Shown: positions 37,721-48,236, counted from the stretch's first letter. The stretch: DNA of 64,000 nt from Saccharothrix syringae (GCF_009498035.1 NZ_CP034550.1:9238001-9302000); one strand, 5' to 3'. Notes: generated by a model not told the origin, from the letters alone. Numbers and translations are program-made.

Positions 37721-39040
37721 TCAGCGCAGGAACGGCGGGAGCGGGCGCGGGTCCTCCCGGGGCACCCACCGGCCGTCCTGCCGCTCGTACTCCCACCGGG
37801 AGCCCTCGGTGACCAGCGAGCGCAGCGCGGCCACGAACCGGTCGACGTGCTCCGCGGTGGTCCCGAGCCCGACGGAGGCGCGCAGCGCCCGACCGCCCGG
37901 CGCCAGCCGGGCCACCGCGACGTGGGCGCAGAACGCGCCGTCGCGCACGCCGATGCCGTGCTCCGCCGACAGCGCCGCGGCCAGGTAGCCGGGGTCCTGG
38001 GCGCCGGCGGTGAAGCTCACCACGCCCACCCGGTCGTGGTCGGGGCCGAACAGCGCCAGCTCCTCGACCCCGGGCACCGACCGCAGCCCGTCCCGCAGCC
38101 GCTCCAGCAGCACCCGCTCGTGCGCGGCGACCTGCTCCCAGTGGCGCCCGAGCACGTCGCACGCGGTGGCCAGGGCGTGCGCGCCGACCACGTTCGGGGT
38201 GCCCGCCTCGTGCCGCTCGGGCGCGCCCGACCAGGCCACGGCCAGCCGGTCGCCGCGGTCGGTGACGCGGGCCGTGGCGCCGCCGCCCAGCAGGTACGGC
38301 TCGGCGGCCTGCAACCAGTCGGACCGGCCCACCAGCGCGCCCGCGCCGAACGGCGCGTACAGCTTGTGCCCGGACAGCACGGCGTAGTCGACGTCCAGCT
38401 CCCGCAGGTCCACCGGCCGGTGCGGCGCGAGCTGGGCGGCGTCCAGCGCGACCCGCGCACCGTGCCGGCGGGCCACCCGCGCCAGCTCGGCCACCGGCCA
38501 CAGCTCGCCGGTGACGTTCGACGCACCGGTCACCACCACCAGCCGCGGCCCGACCGGCGCCTCGCGCAGCGCCCGGTCCAGCTCCAGCGGGGCCGCCGCC
38601 GCGGACCCCGGCGTGCGCAACCGCCGCACGTGCGGCCCCCGCCACGGCAGCAGCGCCGCGTGGTGGTCGGTGTCGAACAGGACCACGGCCGTGTGCCTGG
38701 GCAGGCAGCGGGCCAGCAGGTTCAACCCGTCGGTGGAGTTGCGCACGAACACGACCGCGTCAGTGGCCCGCGCCCCCAAAAACCGCCGCACCGAGTCCCG
38801 AGCCTGCTCGTAGACCCGCGTGGACACCTGCGACGCGAACCCCGCGCCGCGGTGCACGCTCGCGTACCAGGGCAGCAGCTCGTCGACGGCGTCGCGCACC
38901 TGCTCCAGGCAGGGCGCGCTGGCCGCGTGGTCCAGGTTCGCGTACTCGACCCGCTCACCGCCCAGGACCGGCACCCGCAACGAGGCACCCACCACCCTGG
39001 GCAGCCCCACACCGACGACCGGCGAAACAGCGATGGTCAC
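37721..39040 (-). CDS. Cysteine desulfurase-like class V aminotransferase under SAM-IV control
   Basis: 439 residues, GTG start. SufS/CsdA-like elements: YANLDHAASAPCLEQVRDAV, the PLP-stacking and binding residues around DTDHHAALLPW and VVTGASNVTGELWPV, LDAAQLAPHRPVDLRELDVDYAVLSGHKLYAPFGAGALVGR with the Schiff-base lysine, and GAPERHEAGTPNVVG. A cysteine sits in RDGAFCAHVAVARL near the C-terminus, where SufS enzymes carry their catalytic loop. A SAM-IV riboswitch in the leader ties expression to S-adenosylmethionine, arguing for sulfur-amino-acid recycling. It leads the lspA-rluD operon, whose transcription may thus also respond to SAM. Confidence 0.9.
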   Translation of the reverse strand: MTIAVSPVVGVGLPRVVGASLRVPVLGGERVEYANLDHAASAPCLEQVRDAVDELLPWYASVHRGAGFASQVSTRVYEQARDSVRRFLGARATDAVVFVRNSTDGLNLLARCLPRHTAVVLFDTDHHAALLPWRGPHVRRLRTPGSAAAAPLELDRALREAPVGPRLVVVTGASNVTGELWPVAELARVARRHGARVALDAAQLAPHRPVDLRELDVDYAVLSGHKLYAPFGAGALVGRSDWLQAAEPYLLGGGATARVTDRGDRLAVAWSGAPERHEAGTPNVVGAHALATACDVLGRHWEQVAAHERVLLERLRDGLRSVPGVEELALFGPDHDRVGVVSFTAGAQDPGYLAAALSAEHGIGVRDGAFCAHVAVARLAPGGRALRASVGLGTTAEHVDRFVAALRSLVTEGSRWEYERQDGRWVPREDPRPLPPFLR

Positions 39041-39077
39041 GACACCCTCCGGACAAGTCCGGGGACTCCCCCTGGGA

Positions 39078-39192
39078 GGCCCGCGCTTGCCGCACGCCCC
39101 GCGCGCACGACCAGGTCCTCACCGGGGGCACCCCACCGCGGTAGGAGGGTTGCCGGCCAGCAAGCCCGGGCTTGTCGCTGGCACTCATGACC
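39078..39192 (-). promoter_or_regulatory. SAM-IV riboswitch
   Basis: Read on the minus strand from 39192: GGTCATGAGTGCCAGCG, then CTTGCTGGCCGGCAACCC, CCGCGGTGGGGTGCCCC, GTGAGGACC and finally GCGGCAAGCGCGGGCC. These are the conserved P1-P4 core and pseudoknot of SAM-IV riboswitches, which I recognise from mycobacterial examples upstream of sulfur-metabolism genes. The expression platform follows (39077-39041): CCTCCC can pair with the ribosome binding site GGAGGG just before the GTG, and CCGGAC/GTCCGG forms a small hairpin overlapping it, suggesting translational control. Confidence 0.93.
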
Positions 39193-39201
39193 TTCACCAG
39201 C

Positions 39202-39230
39202 ACCCTAACCCGCCCCACCACCCCCCGTAA
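39202..39230 (-). promoter_or_regulatory. Promoter of the SAM-IV-controlled operon
   Basis: On the minus strand TTACGG (39230-39225) and TAGGGT (39207-39202) are separated by 17 bp. Transcription would begin about 3-5 nt before the riboswitch core, which fits a transcript whose 5' end is the aptamer. Confidence 0.5.
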
Positions 39231-39255
39231 CCCCCTCCCACATCCCGAGACCCCC

Positions 39256-39467
39256 GCGAGTCCTCCACCCCAACACCGCGTGTCCTCCACTCCGACACCG
39301 CGTGTCCTCCACTCCAACACCGCGAGTCGACCCTCCAGCCCCCTCGTGTCGAACCTCCAGACCCCCCGAGTTCCACACTCAACCCCCGGCGTGTCATGCC
39401 TCCAGCCCCGGCGTGTCATGCGTTCAGACCCCGCGTGTCATGCGCTCAGCACCCCCGTGCCCGACGC
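39256..39467 (+). repeat. 22-bp word array, copy C
   Basis: Ten units; cores start at 39257, 39279, 39301, 39323, 39345, 39367, 39390, 39412, 39434 and 39456, so the spacing is 22 bp with one 23. Words on the plus strand in order: CGAGTCCTCC, CGTGTCCTCC twice, CGAGTCGACC, CGTGTCGAACC, CGAGTTCCAC, then CGTGTCATGC three times and a degenerate CGTGCCCGAC that abuts the nhaP stop. The interval 39041-39467 holds no gene, only the riboswitch, its promoter and this array. No foldback element accompanies it. Confidence 0.9.
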
Positions 39468-40949
39468 TCACGCCAACCCGGCGTCGCCCTTCCACCGCGC
39501 GAACCGCCCGGCCCGGTCAACCGCCCGGATCCGCTGCTCCGTGGCCACCCGCGCCGCGTCCGTGCACACCACCAGCAGCTGGTCGTGCTCCTGCAACCGC
39601 GTGGTCGCCTGGGGCGTGAACCCCTTCTCCTCCCGCACCACCAGGCTCACCGACGACCCCGGCGGCAACCGCAGCTCCGACAGGTACACCCCGTGCAGCC
39701 GCGACCCCGGCTGGATCCGCACCTGCAGCAGCTCCGCCCCCAGCGCGTCCAGCGCCGACGAGTCGACCTGCACCTCCCGCGCCTCGCCCGACCGGACCAG
39801 CCTCAACCCCTTCGCCAGCCACGGCAGCGTCGTCCCCTGCACCACCGTCAGCAGGATGACCAGCACGAACACCGCGTCCACCAGCCGCTGCGCGCCCGGC
39901 ACCCCCTGGATCAGCGGGATCAGCGCGAACACGATCGGCACCGCGCCGCGCAGCCCCGACCACGACAGGAACACCTGCTCCCGCCACGGCACCCGGAACG
40001 GCAGCGCCGCGCACAGCACCGACAGCGGCCGCGCGAGCAGCAGCAGCACCGCGCCCGCCACCAGCGCCGGCACCAGCGCGTCGAGCAGCCGACCGGGCGA
40101 GGCGTACAGCCCGAGCAGCACGAACAGCCCGATCTGCGACAGCCAGCCCAGCCCCTCGGCGAACGACAGCGTGTCCGACCGGTGCGGCAGCCGCGCGTTG
40201 CCGAGCACCAGCGCGGCGATGTAGACGGCGAGGAACCCGGACGCGTGCGCGAGGTCGCCCGCCGTGTACGCCAGCACGCACACGGCCACCGTGGCCAGCG
40301 GGTACAGGCCGGTCGCGGGCAGCGCGGCCCGGCGCAGCCCGGCACCGCCGAGCCACCCCAGCGCCACCCCGATCAGGGCACCCGCGGCCAGCTCGTAGAG
40401 CATCAGCAGCGGCGCCGTCCACGTGATGGGATCGGGCGCCGCCAGCAGCACCACCGCGATGTAGACCGGCGCGTCGTTGATGCCGGACTCCAGCTCCAGC
40501 GGACCGATGAGCCGCTTGCCCACCCCCACCCCGCGCAGCACGCTGAACACCGCCGCCGCGTCCGTGGACGACAGCACCGCGCCCCACAGCAGCGCCGTGC
40601 GCCAGTCCATGTCCAGCAGGAAGCGCAGCGCGAACCCGGTGACCGCGATGCTCACCCCGACGGACACTGTGGACAGTGCGATGCCCAGCCCCAGGGCGGG
40701 CCGCACGTCGCGCCACCGCGTGGTCAGACCGCCCTCGGTGAGGATCAGCACGAGCGCGGCCGTGCCGAGCGACCGGGTGAGGTCGGCGTCCTCGAACTGG
40801 ATGCCCAGCACGGACTCGCCGAGCAGCACGCCGATGCCCAGGTACAGCAGGAGCGAGGGCAGGCCGAGCCGGATCGACACGCGCACCGCGATGACCGAGA
40901 GCAGGAGAACCGCGGCGGCGATGCCGAGGAAGCCCGTCACACCACCCAC
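39468..40949 (-). CDS. Potassium/proton antiporter, CvrA/NhaP2 family
   Basis: 493 residues, GTG start with AGGAGG upstream. A CPA1-type membrane domain with about 12-13 helices (residues 1-390) includes GIGVLLGESVLGIQF, the ion-binding SSTDAAAVFSVLRGVGVGKRLIGPLELESGINDAP motif with its acidic residues, and SWSGLRGAVPIVFALIP. A cytosolic RCK_C/TrkA_C domain follows (about 395-475: VQVDSSALDALGAELLQVRIQPGSRLHGVYLSELRLPPGSSVSLVVREE), typical of K+/H+ antiporters gated by nucleotides. Monocistronic; its stop is at the edge of array C. Confidence 0.92.
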   Translation of the reverse strand: MGGVTGFLGIAAAVLLLSVIAVRVSIRLGLPSLLLYLGIGVLLGESVLGIQFEDADLTRSLGTAALVLILTEGGLTTRWRDVRPALGLGIALSTVSVGVSIAVTGFALRFLLDMDWRTALLWGAVLSSTDAAAVFSVLRGVGVGKRLIGPLELESGINDAPVYIAVVLLAAPDPITWTAPLLMLYELAAGALIGVALGWLGGAGLRRAALPATGLYPLATVAVCVLAYTAGDLAHASGFLAVYIAALVLGNARLPHRSDTLSFAEGLGWLSQIGLFVLLGLYASPGRLLDALVPALVAGAVLLLLARPLSVLCAALPFRVPWREQVFLSWSGLRGAVPIVFALIPLIQGVPGAQRLVDAVFVLVILLTVVQGTTLPWLAKGLRLVRSGEAREVQVDSSALDALGAELLQVRIQPGSRLHGVYLSELRLPPGSSVSLVVREEKGFTPQATTRLQEHDQLLVVCTDAARVATEQRIRAVDRAGRFARWKGDAGLA

Positions 40950-41048
40950 TCGACCTCCTGGTTGTCACTCGTCAGTGTCATTCTCCCCGCTGCCGCTGAA
41001 TTGGACTAATCCGGCATCACCACAGCGTCACCAGCCGAACGTCGCTAG

Positions 41049-42324
<1,276 letters not shown>

Positions 42325-42332
<8 letters not shown>

Positions 42333-42873
42333 GGCCCGTCACCGCGGCCAGCGTCTCCTCCAGCAGCGCCCGCGGCGACCCCACCACGTCCGGCGTGGCC
42401 GACATCAGCTGCGCCTGCCCCAGGTAGATCGAGTAGGCGAGCAGGGCCCGCTGCCGCGCCGCGCCGCCGCCGAAGCCGAGCTCCCGGAACAGGACCTCCA
42501 GGTAACCGACGCGGCGCTCGGTGACCCGTTCCAAAACAGGCGACACCACCGGGTGATCCTTGGCCGCCAGCATGGCCAGCTCGACCGCACTGTGCTCGAC
42601 CGCCTCCAGCACGGTGGCGAACAGCAGCCGCAGCCGCGCCGCCGGCCCGTCCACCGACTCCACCAGCTCGATGACCGCCTCGGTGTGCTCCCGCTCCCAC
42701 CGCTCCAGCGCCGCCTTGAGCAGGGCCTCCCGGTTCGGGAAGTGCCAGTAGGCGCTGCCCTTGGTCGCCCCGAGCCGCGCGGCCAGCGGCTCCACCGCCA
42801 CCGCGGCGACCCCGCCCTCGGCCAGCGCCTGGAGCGCCACGCCGGTCCAGTCGTCCCGCGTCCTCCGCCTCAC
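42325..42873 (-). CDS. TetR-family regulator with a divergent SRPBCC target
   Basis: 182 residues from GTG 42873. HTH at residues 8-50: GVALQALAEGGVAAVAVEPLAARLGATKGSAYWHFPNREALLKAALE. The C-terminal domain carries VELAMLAAKDHPVVSPVLERVTERRVGYLEVLFRELGF, seen in TetR proteins controlling lipid or stress genes. A longer ORF extends upstream to 43032 but would overrun the operator and most of the divergent gene's start. It shares the palindrome at 42887-42896 with that gene and probably represses both. Confidence 0.88.
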
Positions 42874-42886
42874 CCTTCCATACGCT

Positions 42887-42896
42887 ACCGTACGGT
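42887..42896. promoter_or_regulatory. TetR operator core in the divergent gap
   Basis: ACCGTACGGT is a perfect 10-bp palindrome, with GCT/AGC flanks extending symmetry partly, centred in the 43-bp gap between the tetR GTG and the SRPBCC ATG. TetR regulators commonly bind such sites to control themselves and the divergent gene. Confidence 0.65.
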
Positions 42897-42916
42897 CAGC
42901 ACCGCAAGGGGGGAGC

Positions 42917-43363
42917 ATGATCAAGAACGTCCACACCCGCCACGTCCCCGACCCCGGAGCCCTGGTGGACCGCGTGGTCGAACTCTGGCCCGCCCACTGG
43001 CCACCCCTGGTCCTGGACCGCCCCCTGACCACGGGCGCGACCGGCGGCCACGGCTTCGTCCGCTACCGCTGCACCGAGCACGTCCCCGGACGAAGAGCCG
43101 TCTTCACCTTCGCCCCGGGCGTGGGCATCACCGGCACCCACACCTTCGAAGCCGTGCCGGAGGGCCTGCGCCACACCATCGTGGGTCACACGTACGGGTG
43201 GGCCCGCCTCGGCTGGCCCCTGGCCATCCGCTGGCTGCACGACGCCCTGCTGGAAGACCTCCTGGACAACGCCGCCCGCGCCGCAGGCCACCCACCAGTT
43301 CACCCGAACAGGTGGTCTCCCTGGGTCAGGTTGCTGCGCGCGGCGGCGAAGAGGAGCGTCTGA
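42917..43363 (+). CDS. SRPBCC-like small protein
   Basis: 148 residues from ATG 42917 (GGGGGGAG upstream). The pattern IKNVHTRHVPDPGALVDRVVELWPAHWPPLVLDRPLTTGATGGHGFVRYRCTEHVPGRRAVFTF, with a late helix RWLHDALLEDLLDNAARAAG, fits a START/SRPBCC-type helix-grip fold that binds a hydrophobic ligand in a cavity. Substrate unknown. Its divergent tetR neighbour is probably its repressor. The final residues after about 125 (HPPVHPNRWSPW) are less typical. Confidence 0.7.
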   Translation: MIKNVHTRHVPDPGALVDRVVELWPAHWPPLVLDRPLTTGATGGHGFVRYRCTEHVPGRRAVFTFAPGVGITGTHTFEAVPEGLRHTIVGHTYGWARLGWPLAIRWLHDALLEDLLDNAARAAGHPPVHPNRWSPWVRLLRAAAKRSV

Positions 43364-43437
43364 CCGGATTTCCTCCACAACCCGAGGTCTCGCCCGTCTA
43401 ACCGTTACCGGGCGCAGACCACGAGGGGGGAGGGTTC

Positions 43438-43992
43438 GTGACGCCGGAAGACCCCGACGACCACGCGGCCGCCTTCACCGACTTCTACCACCGCGAGCGC
43501 ACGCGCCTGTTCCGCTTCGCGGCGGTGATGTCACCGCACCTGGACCACGAGTCCGCGGTGCAGGAGGCGTTCGTCAGCGCGTGGCGCAACTGGCCCCTGA
43601 TCGCGGCCGCGTCCAGGCGTGCTTGGCTGGTACGGGTGATCCGCAACCTCCTGGTCGACCAGGCGCGCCGCTGGGAGCGCCCGGGCGAGGTGACCGACGA
43701 GCTCGTGGCCCGTCGGCGGAGCACGTACCAGGTCCTGGTGCCCCGGCACCGGGACCCCGAGGCGTGGCACGAGCTGACCAGCACGCTCACGGCCGTGGCC
43801 GGTCTGCCGGACCAGCTGCGCACCGCGCTCGTGCTGCGGTTCTGGGACTTCGGCGACGACGAGATCGCCGAGGTGCTGGGCTGTCGGCGCGCGTCGGTGC
43901 GCAGGTACGTGTCAGAGGCGAGGTCGCAGATCAGCAAGCAGGTCGGCAACGAGGAGCGCCGAGTGCGAGGTCGTGGGAAGGGGACGAGATGA
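43438..43992 (+). CDS. ECF-type RNA polymerase sigma factor
   Basis: 184 residues, GTG start after GGGGGGAGGG. Sigma region 2 (about 10-75): FTDFYHRERTRLFRFAAVMSPHLDHESAVQEAFVSAWRNW and SRRAWLVRVIRNLLVDQARR. Region 4 (about 115-165): VAGLPDQLRTALVLRFWDFGDDEIAEVLGCRRASVRRYVSEARSQI. The tail is basic (EERRVRGRGKGTR). No anti-sigma gene follows; instead its stop overlaps the start of a second sigma-like gene (ATGA). Target promoters cannot be inferred. Confidence 0.9.
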   Translation: MTPEDPDDHAAAFTDFYHRERTRLFRFAAVMSPHLDHESAVQEAFVSAWRNWPLIAAASRRAWLVRVIRNLLVDQARRWERPGEVTDELVARRRSTYQVLVPRHRDPEAWHELTSTLTAVAGLPDQLRTALVLRFWDFGDDEIAEVLGCRRASVRRYVSEARSQISKQVGNEERRVRGRGKGTR

Positions 43993-44660
43993 CCGATGAG
44001 CTGGACCCCCGGCTGGACCACCTCCGGGCGGAGCTGTCCGAGGCCATCCCCGAGGACCCGACCCCGGACGAACTGGGCGTGGCCGCGATCATGGCGCAGG
44101 CCCCCTCCCCCCACGACCGCCAGGCGGCACTGGTCATAGCCGCAAAAGCAGGCTCCCGAGAAGCACTGGACGCCCTGATCACCGAACTCACCCCGCTGGT
44201 CTGGCACATAGCCCGCGGCAACGGCCTGGACCGCACAACCGCGGAAGACGTGGTCCAGACGGTCTGGCTGAGCCTCCTGCGACACCTCGACCGCCTACAG
44301 GAACCCCGCGCAGTAGCCGGCTGGCTGATAGTCGCCACCCGCCGCGAGTCCCAACGGGCCTGGCGCGAGCTCAACGGCAGACCAGCCCTCTCCACGGACT
44401 CGGCCCTGGACATGCCGGACGACCGCTGGCTACCGGAAACCGAAGCCCTGAGGGACGACCGCGACCGCCGCCTCTGGCAGGCGTTCGGCAGGATGACGCG
44501 CAAGTGCCAGGAACTCCTCCGCCTCACCGTCCTGGCGGGCCGCGCGGAGTACCGGGCGGTAGCCGAAGCCCTCTCCATGCCCAGGGGCTCGATCGGCCCA
44601 ACCCGAGGCAGGTGCCTCAACACCCTCCGCCAACACCTGGCCGAGGAAGACCTCCTCTGA
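43989..44660 (+). CDS. Second ECF-type sigma factor with an acidic N-terminal extension
   Basis: 223 residues, ATG overlapping the first sigma gene. Residues 1-45 (TDELDPRLDHLRAELSEAIPEDPTPDELGVAAIMAQ) are acidic and outside the sigma fold. Region 2 covers about 46-115 (AALVIAAKAGSREALDALITELTPLVWHIARGNGLDRTTAEDVVQTVWLSLLRHLDRLQEPRAVAGWLIVATRRESQRAWR) and region 4 about 155-215 (LWQAFGRMTRKCQELLRLTVLAGRAEYRAVAEALSMPRGSIGPTRGRCLNTLRQHL). The extension might act as a built-in inhibitor. Array B follows directly. Confidence 0.88.
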   Translation: MTDELDPRLDHLRAELSEAIPEDPTPDELGVAAIMAQAPSPHDRQAALVIAAKAGSREALDALITELTPLVWHIARGNGLDRTTAEDVVQTVWLSLLRHLDRLQEPRAVAGWLIVATRRESQRAWRELNGRPALSTDSALDMPDDRWLPETEALRDDRDRRLWQAFGRMTRKCQELLRLTVLAGRAEYRAVAEALSMPRGSIGPTRGRCLNTLRQHLAEEDLL

Positions 44661-44687
44661 CCCACATCTCACCCACTCGTGTGCACA

Positions 44688-44929
44688 TCACGAGGTGCCC
44701 GAGTGGAGGACACGCGGTGCCGGACCGGAGGACACGCGATGCCCCAGTGGAGGACACGCCGGTGCTGAACGTAGAACTCGGGGGTCCGGAACGTTCGACA
44801 CGACGGGTCCGAACGTTCGACTCGCGCGGCTTCAACGCATGACACGCCCGACCTGAGCGCATGACACGCCGGTGCCCAACGCATGACACGCCCGGACCCA
44901 ACGCATGACACGCCGGGTTGGGGGGAGTG
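44688..44929 (-). repeat. 22-bp word array, copy B
   Basis: Eleven units of 22 bp; ten correspond one to one with copy A and one extra lies at 44688-44709. Word order is identical to A (GGAGG, GGAGG, GTAGA, GTTCG, GTTCG, then GCATG four times). By eye, the base differences between A and B inside the array fall in the spacer part of units 3, 4 and 7, none in the words. It fills the gene-free interval 44661-45116 between the sigma gene and the convergent ileS, together with a foldback element. Confidence 0.9.
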
Positions 44930-44960
44930 GGCTGGAGCCGGTGGAGGCCGACGAGGCCCG

Positions 44961-45082
44961 ATTTGACATGGGTTCGAGTGCCATAGGCTGGTCGGAGCCG
45001 GCAGGCTCGGCGGGACGCTTTTCCCCGCCGTGCCTGCCGGCTGCGGCCTGCCTCCGGCGCTCGTAAGGGCCCCATGTCAAAT
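44961..45082. repeat. 122-bp foldback element, copy B
   Basis: Same structure as copy A: ATTTGACATGGG (44961-44972) and CCCATGTCAAAT (45071-45082) as perfect terminal inverted repeats around a long imperfect stem. It differs from copy A at three internal positions: one in the loop (CTC versus TTT context) and two in the 3' arm (GGCGCTCG instead of GGTACTCG); both arm changes keep pairing with the unchanged 5' arm through G-U wobble. It lies 35 bp beyond the ileS stop. Confidence 0.85.
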
Positions 45083-45116
45083 CGAGCCGGACGAAAGCAC
45101 CGGAAAACAACCAGAA

Positions 45117-48100
45117 TCAGGCCCGCGCCACCGCGACACGCACCTTCTGGCCTTCACCCACCACACCTTCGGCGACGGTGCCATCGCCAGCACCAACGAC
45201 CCCGTAAACGACCGAATCGGCCAACGTCTCGGCCTTCACGAAGTCCTCGAAAGACCGAACCGCAACCTCAACCCCCTCGGGCAGCTCCAACGTCAACGAG
45301 ATCCGATCGGAAACCTCGAACCCGGCATCCTTGCGAGCCTGCTGCACCACCCGGACCAGATCCCGGGCCACCCCCTCCGCAGCCAACTCCTCGGTAACGA
45401 GGGTATCCAGAACCACCAACCCGCTGTTGGCGGGCAAAGCCGCCGTAGCCCCCTGGTCCCGAGCCACCAACCGCTGCTCGTACTCCTCCGGCAGCAACTC
45501 GATCCCGGCAGCCACCACCCGCCCGGAGACCTCAGCCCAATCCCCGGCCTTGACGGCCTTGATGACCTTCTGCACCGAAGGCCCCAACCGGGGCCCGGCC
45601 ACCCGGGCGTTCACCGCCAACTGGAAGTGCCCGTGAGCCTCCACGTCCGAGGTCAACGAAACCGACTTCACGTTGACCTCGTCCCGCAGGACCTCCGCAA
45701 AAGGCTCCAACACCGCCGCATCAGGCGCCGCGATCACCAACCCGGCCAACGGCAACCGCACCCGCAGCCGGTTCGCCTTCCGCAACGACAACGCCGTGGA
45801 AGCAACCTGCCGGACCTTGTCCATGGCGGCCACCAACGCGTCGTCAGCAGGCAGATCAGCCGCCGAGGGCCAGTCGGTCAGGTGAACCGACCGCCCCCCT
45901 GTCAACCCGCGCCACACCACCTCGGCCGTCAGAGGCAACAACGGCGCGGCAACCCGGCAAACGACCTCCAGCACGGTGTGCAACGTGTCGACGGCATCCT
46001 GCTCACCGGCCCAGAACCGCCCCCGCGACCGCCGCACGTACCAGTTGGTCAGCACCTCCAGGAAATCCCGGATGGAACCACAAGCCCCGGACACGTCATA
46101 GGCGTCCAACTGCGCCTGGACCGAAACGACCAGATCATGCGTCTTGGCCAGCACGTACCGGTCCAGCACGTGCGAAGAATCAGTCCGCCAAGTCCCCTCG
46201 ACCCCCTCGGCATTGGCGTACAAAGCCAGGAAGTACCAGGTGTTCCACAACGGCAGCACGGCCTGCCGCACCGCGTCCCTGATCCCCCGCTCCGTGACCA
46301 CCAGGTCCCCGCCACGCAGGATCGGCGAAGCCATGAGGAACCACCGCATGGCGTCGGACCCGTCCCGCAGGAACACCTCGTTCACGTCCGGGTAGTTCCG
46401 CCGGGACTTGGACATCTTCTGCCCGTCGTCCCCGAGCACGATCCCGTGCGCCACGCAGTTCCGGAACGCCGGCCGGTCGAACAGCGCCGTCGCCAGCACG
46501 TGCATGGTGTAGAACCACCCGCGCGTCTGCCCGTTGTACTCGACGATGAAGTCGCCCGGGTAGTGGTCCTCGAACCACTCGCGGTTCTCGAACGGGTAGT
46601 GCACCTGGGCGAACGACATCGACCCGGACTCGAACCAGCAGTCCAGCACCTCCGGCACGCGCCGCATCACCGAGCGACCCGTCGGGTCGTCCGGGTTCGG
46701 CCGCACCAGCGCGTCGATCGCCGGCCGGTGCAGGTCGGCGGGCCGCACCCCGAAGTCCCGCTCCAGCTCGTCCAGCGAGCCGTACACGTCCACGCGCGGG
46801 TAGGCCGGGTCGTCCGACACCCACACCGGGATCGGCGACCCCCAGAACCGGTTGCGCGAGATGTTCCAGTCGCGGGCGTTCTCCAGCCACTTGCCGAACT
46901 GGCCGTCGCGGATGTGCCCGGGCACCCAGTTGATCTGCTGGTTCAGCTCGACCATCCGGTCGCGGAACCGCGTCACCGCGACGAACCACGACGACACCGC
47001 GCGCTGGATCAGCGCGTTGTCGCACCGCCAGCAGTGCGGGTACGGGTGGTCGTAGGTCTCGTGGCGCAGCAGCAGGCCGGCGTCCCGCAGGTCCTTGATG
47101 ATCGGCTTGTTCGCCTCGAAGACCTGCAGGCCCTCGTACGGCGGCACCTCCGCGGTGAACCGGCCGTGCGCGTCGACCGGCACCACGACCTCGATGCCGG
47201 CCGCGTCCGTGACGGCCTTGTCCTCCTCGCCGAACGCCGGGGCGATGTGCACGATGCCCGTGCCGTCCTCGGTGGTGACGTAGTCGGCGGCCAGCACCTG
47301 GTGCGCGTTCTCGCGCCCCACGAAGAAGTCGAACGGGGGCCGGTACTTCCGCCCCACCAGCTCGGACCCGCGGTACCGGGCCACCACCGGCGGCTCCTCG
47401 CCCAGCTCCCGCGCGTACGCCGCCACGCGGGCCTCGGCGAGCAGGTACCGCTCGCCACCGGACTCGACCACCACGTAGTCCACGTCCGGGTGAACCGCGG
47501 CCGCGAGGTTGGACGGCAGCGTCCACGGGGTCGTCGTCCACACCAGGGCCAGCTCGCCGGTCTCCAGGCGCAGGCCGACCGTCACCGCCGGGTCCTGCCG
47601 GTCCCGGTAGGTGTCGTCCATCTTGGTCTCGGTGTTGGACAGCGGCGTCTCGCAGCGCCAGCAGTACCAGAGCACGCGGAAGCCCTCGTAGACCAGGCCC
47701 TTGTCCCACAGGGTCTTGAAGGCCCACATGACGCTTTCCATGTAGTCCAGGTCGAGCGTCTTGTAGTCGTTGTCGAAGTCCACCCAGCGGGCCTGCCGGG
47801 TCACGTAGTCGCGCCACTGGTCGGTGTACTGGAGCACCGACGCGCGGCAGGCTTCGTTGAACTTCTCGATGCCGAACGCCTCGATCTCGCTCTTGGACGA
47901 GAACCCGAGCTGCTTCTCGGCCTCCACCTCGGCGGGCAGCCCGTGGGTGTCCCAGCCGAACCGGCGCTCGACGTGCTTGCCGCGCATGGTCTGGTAGCGC
48001 GGGACGACGTCCTTGACGTAACCGGTGAGCAGGTGGCCGTAGTGCGGCAGGCCGTTGGCGAACGGCGGGCCGTCGTAGAAGACGAACTCGTTGGACCCGT

Positions 48101-48236
48101 TGTCCCCCGCCGGCCGGGCGTCGATCGACGCCTGGAACGTCCCGTCGGACTTCCAGAAGTCGAGCACGCCCTCTTCCAGGGCGGGGAAGGACGGCTGGGA
48201 GGGGACCGAACCCTCGCCTGCCTTCGGGTAGGCCAT
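45117..48236 (-). CDS. ileS: Isoleucyl-tRNA synthetase (IleS2-like)
   Basis: 1039 residues, ATG start. Class I signature motifs are HYGH in [22 protein letters not shown] and KMSKS in [18 protein letters not shown]. The editing domain has [26 protein letters not shown] and [19 protein letters not shown]. The motif form GLPHYGH rather than HIGH with an Ile-rich context, and the length, match the eukaryote-like IleS2 type, which resists mupirocin; resistance here is inferred. A T-box leader controls it. Codon use near the 3' end is less GC-rich than further upstream. Confidence 0.97.
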   Translation of the reverse strand: MAYPKAGEGSVPSQPSFPALEEGVLDFWKSDGTFQASIDARPAGDNGSNEFVFYDGPPFANGLPHYGHLLTGYVKDVVPRYQTMRGKHVERRFGWDTHGLPAEVEAEKQLGFSSKSEIEAFGIEKFNEACRASVLQYTDQWRDYVTRQARWVDFDNDYKTLDLDYMESVMWAFKTLWDKGLVYEGFRVLWYCWRCETPLSNTETKMDDTYRDRQDPAVTVGLRLETGELALVWTTTPWTLPSNLAAAVHPDVDYVVVESGGERYLLAEARVAAYARELGEEPPVVARYRGSELVGRKYRPPFDFFVGRENAHQVLAADYVTTEDGTGIVHIAPAFGEEDKAVTDAAGIEVVVPVDAHGRFTAEVPPYEGLQVFEANKPIIKDLRDAGLLLRHETYDHPYPHCWRCDNALIQRAVSSWFVAVTRFRDRMVELNQQINWVPGHIRDGQFGKWLENARDWNISRNRFWGSPIPVWVSDDPAYPRVDVYGSLDELERDFGVRPADLHRPAIDALVRPNPDDPTGRSVMRRVPEVLDCWFESGSMSFAQVHYPFENREWFEDHYPGDFIVEYNGQTRGWFYTMHVLATALFDRPAFRNCVAHGIVLGDDGQKMSKSRRNYPDVNEVFLRDGSDAMRWFLMASPILRGGDLVVTERGIRDAVRQAVLPLWNTWYFLALYANAEGVEGTWRTDSSHVLDRYVLAKTHDLVVSVQAQLDAYDVSGACGSIRDFLEVLTNWYVRRSRGRFWAGEQDAVDTLHTVLEVVCRVAAPLLPLTAEVVWRGLTGGRSVHLTDWPSAADLPADDALVAAMDKVRQVASTALSLRKANRLRVRLPLAGLVIAAPDAAVLEPFAEVLRDEVNVKSVSLTSDVEAHGHFQLAVNARVAGPRLGPSVQKVIKAVKAGDWAEVSGRVVAAGIELLPEEYEQRLVARDQGATAALPANSGLVVLDTLVTEELAAEGVARDLVRVVQQARKDAGFEVSDRISLTLELPEGVEVAVRSFEDFVKAETLADSVVYGVVGAGDGTVAEGVVGEGQKVRVAVARA

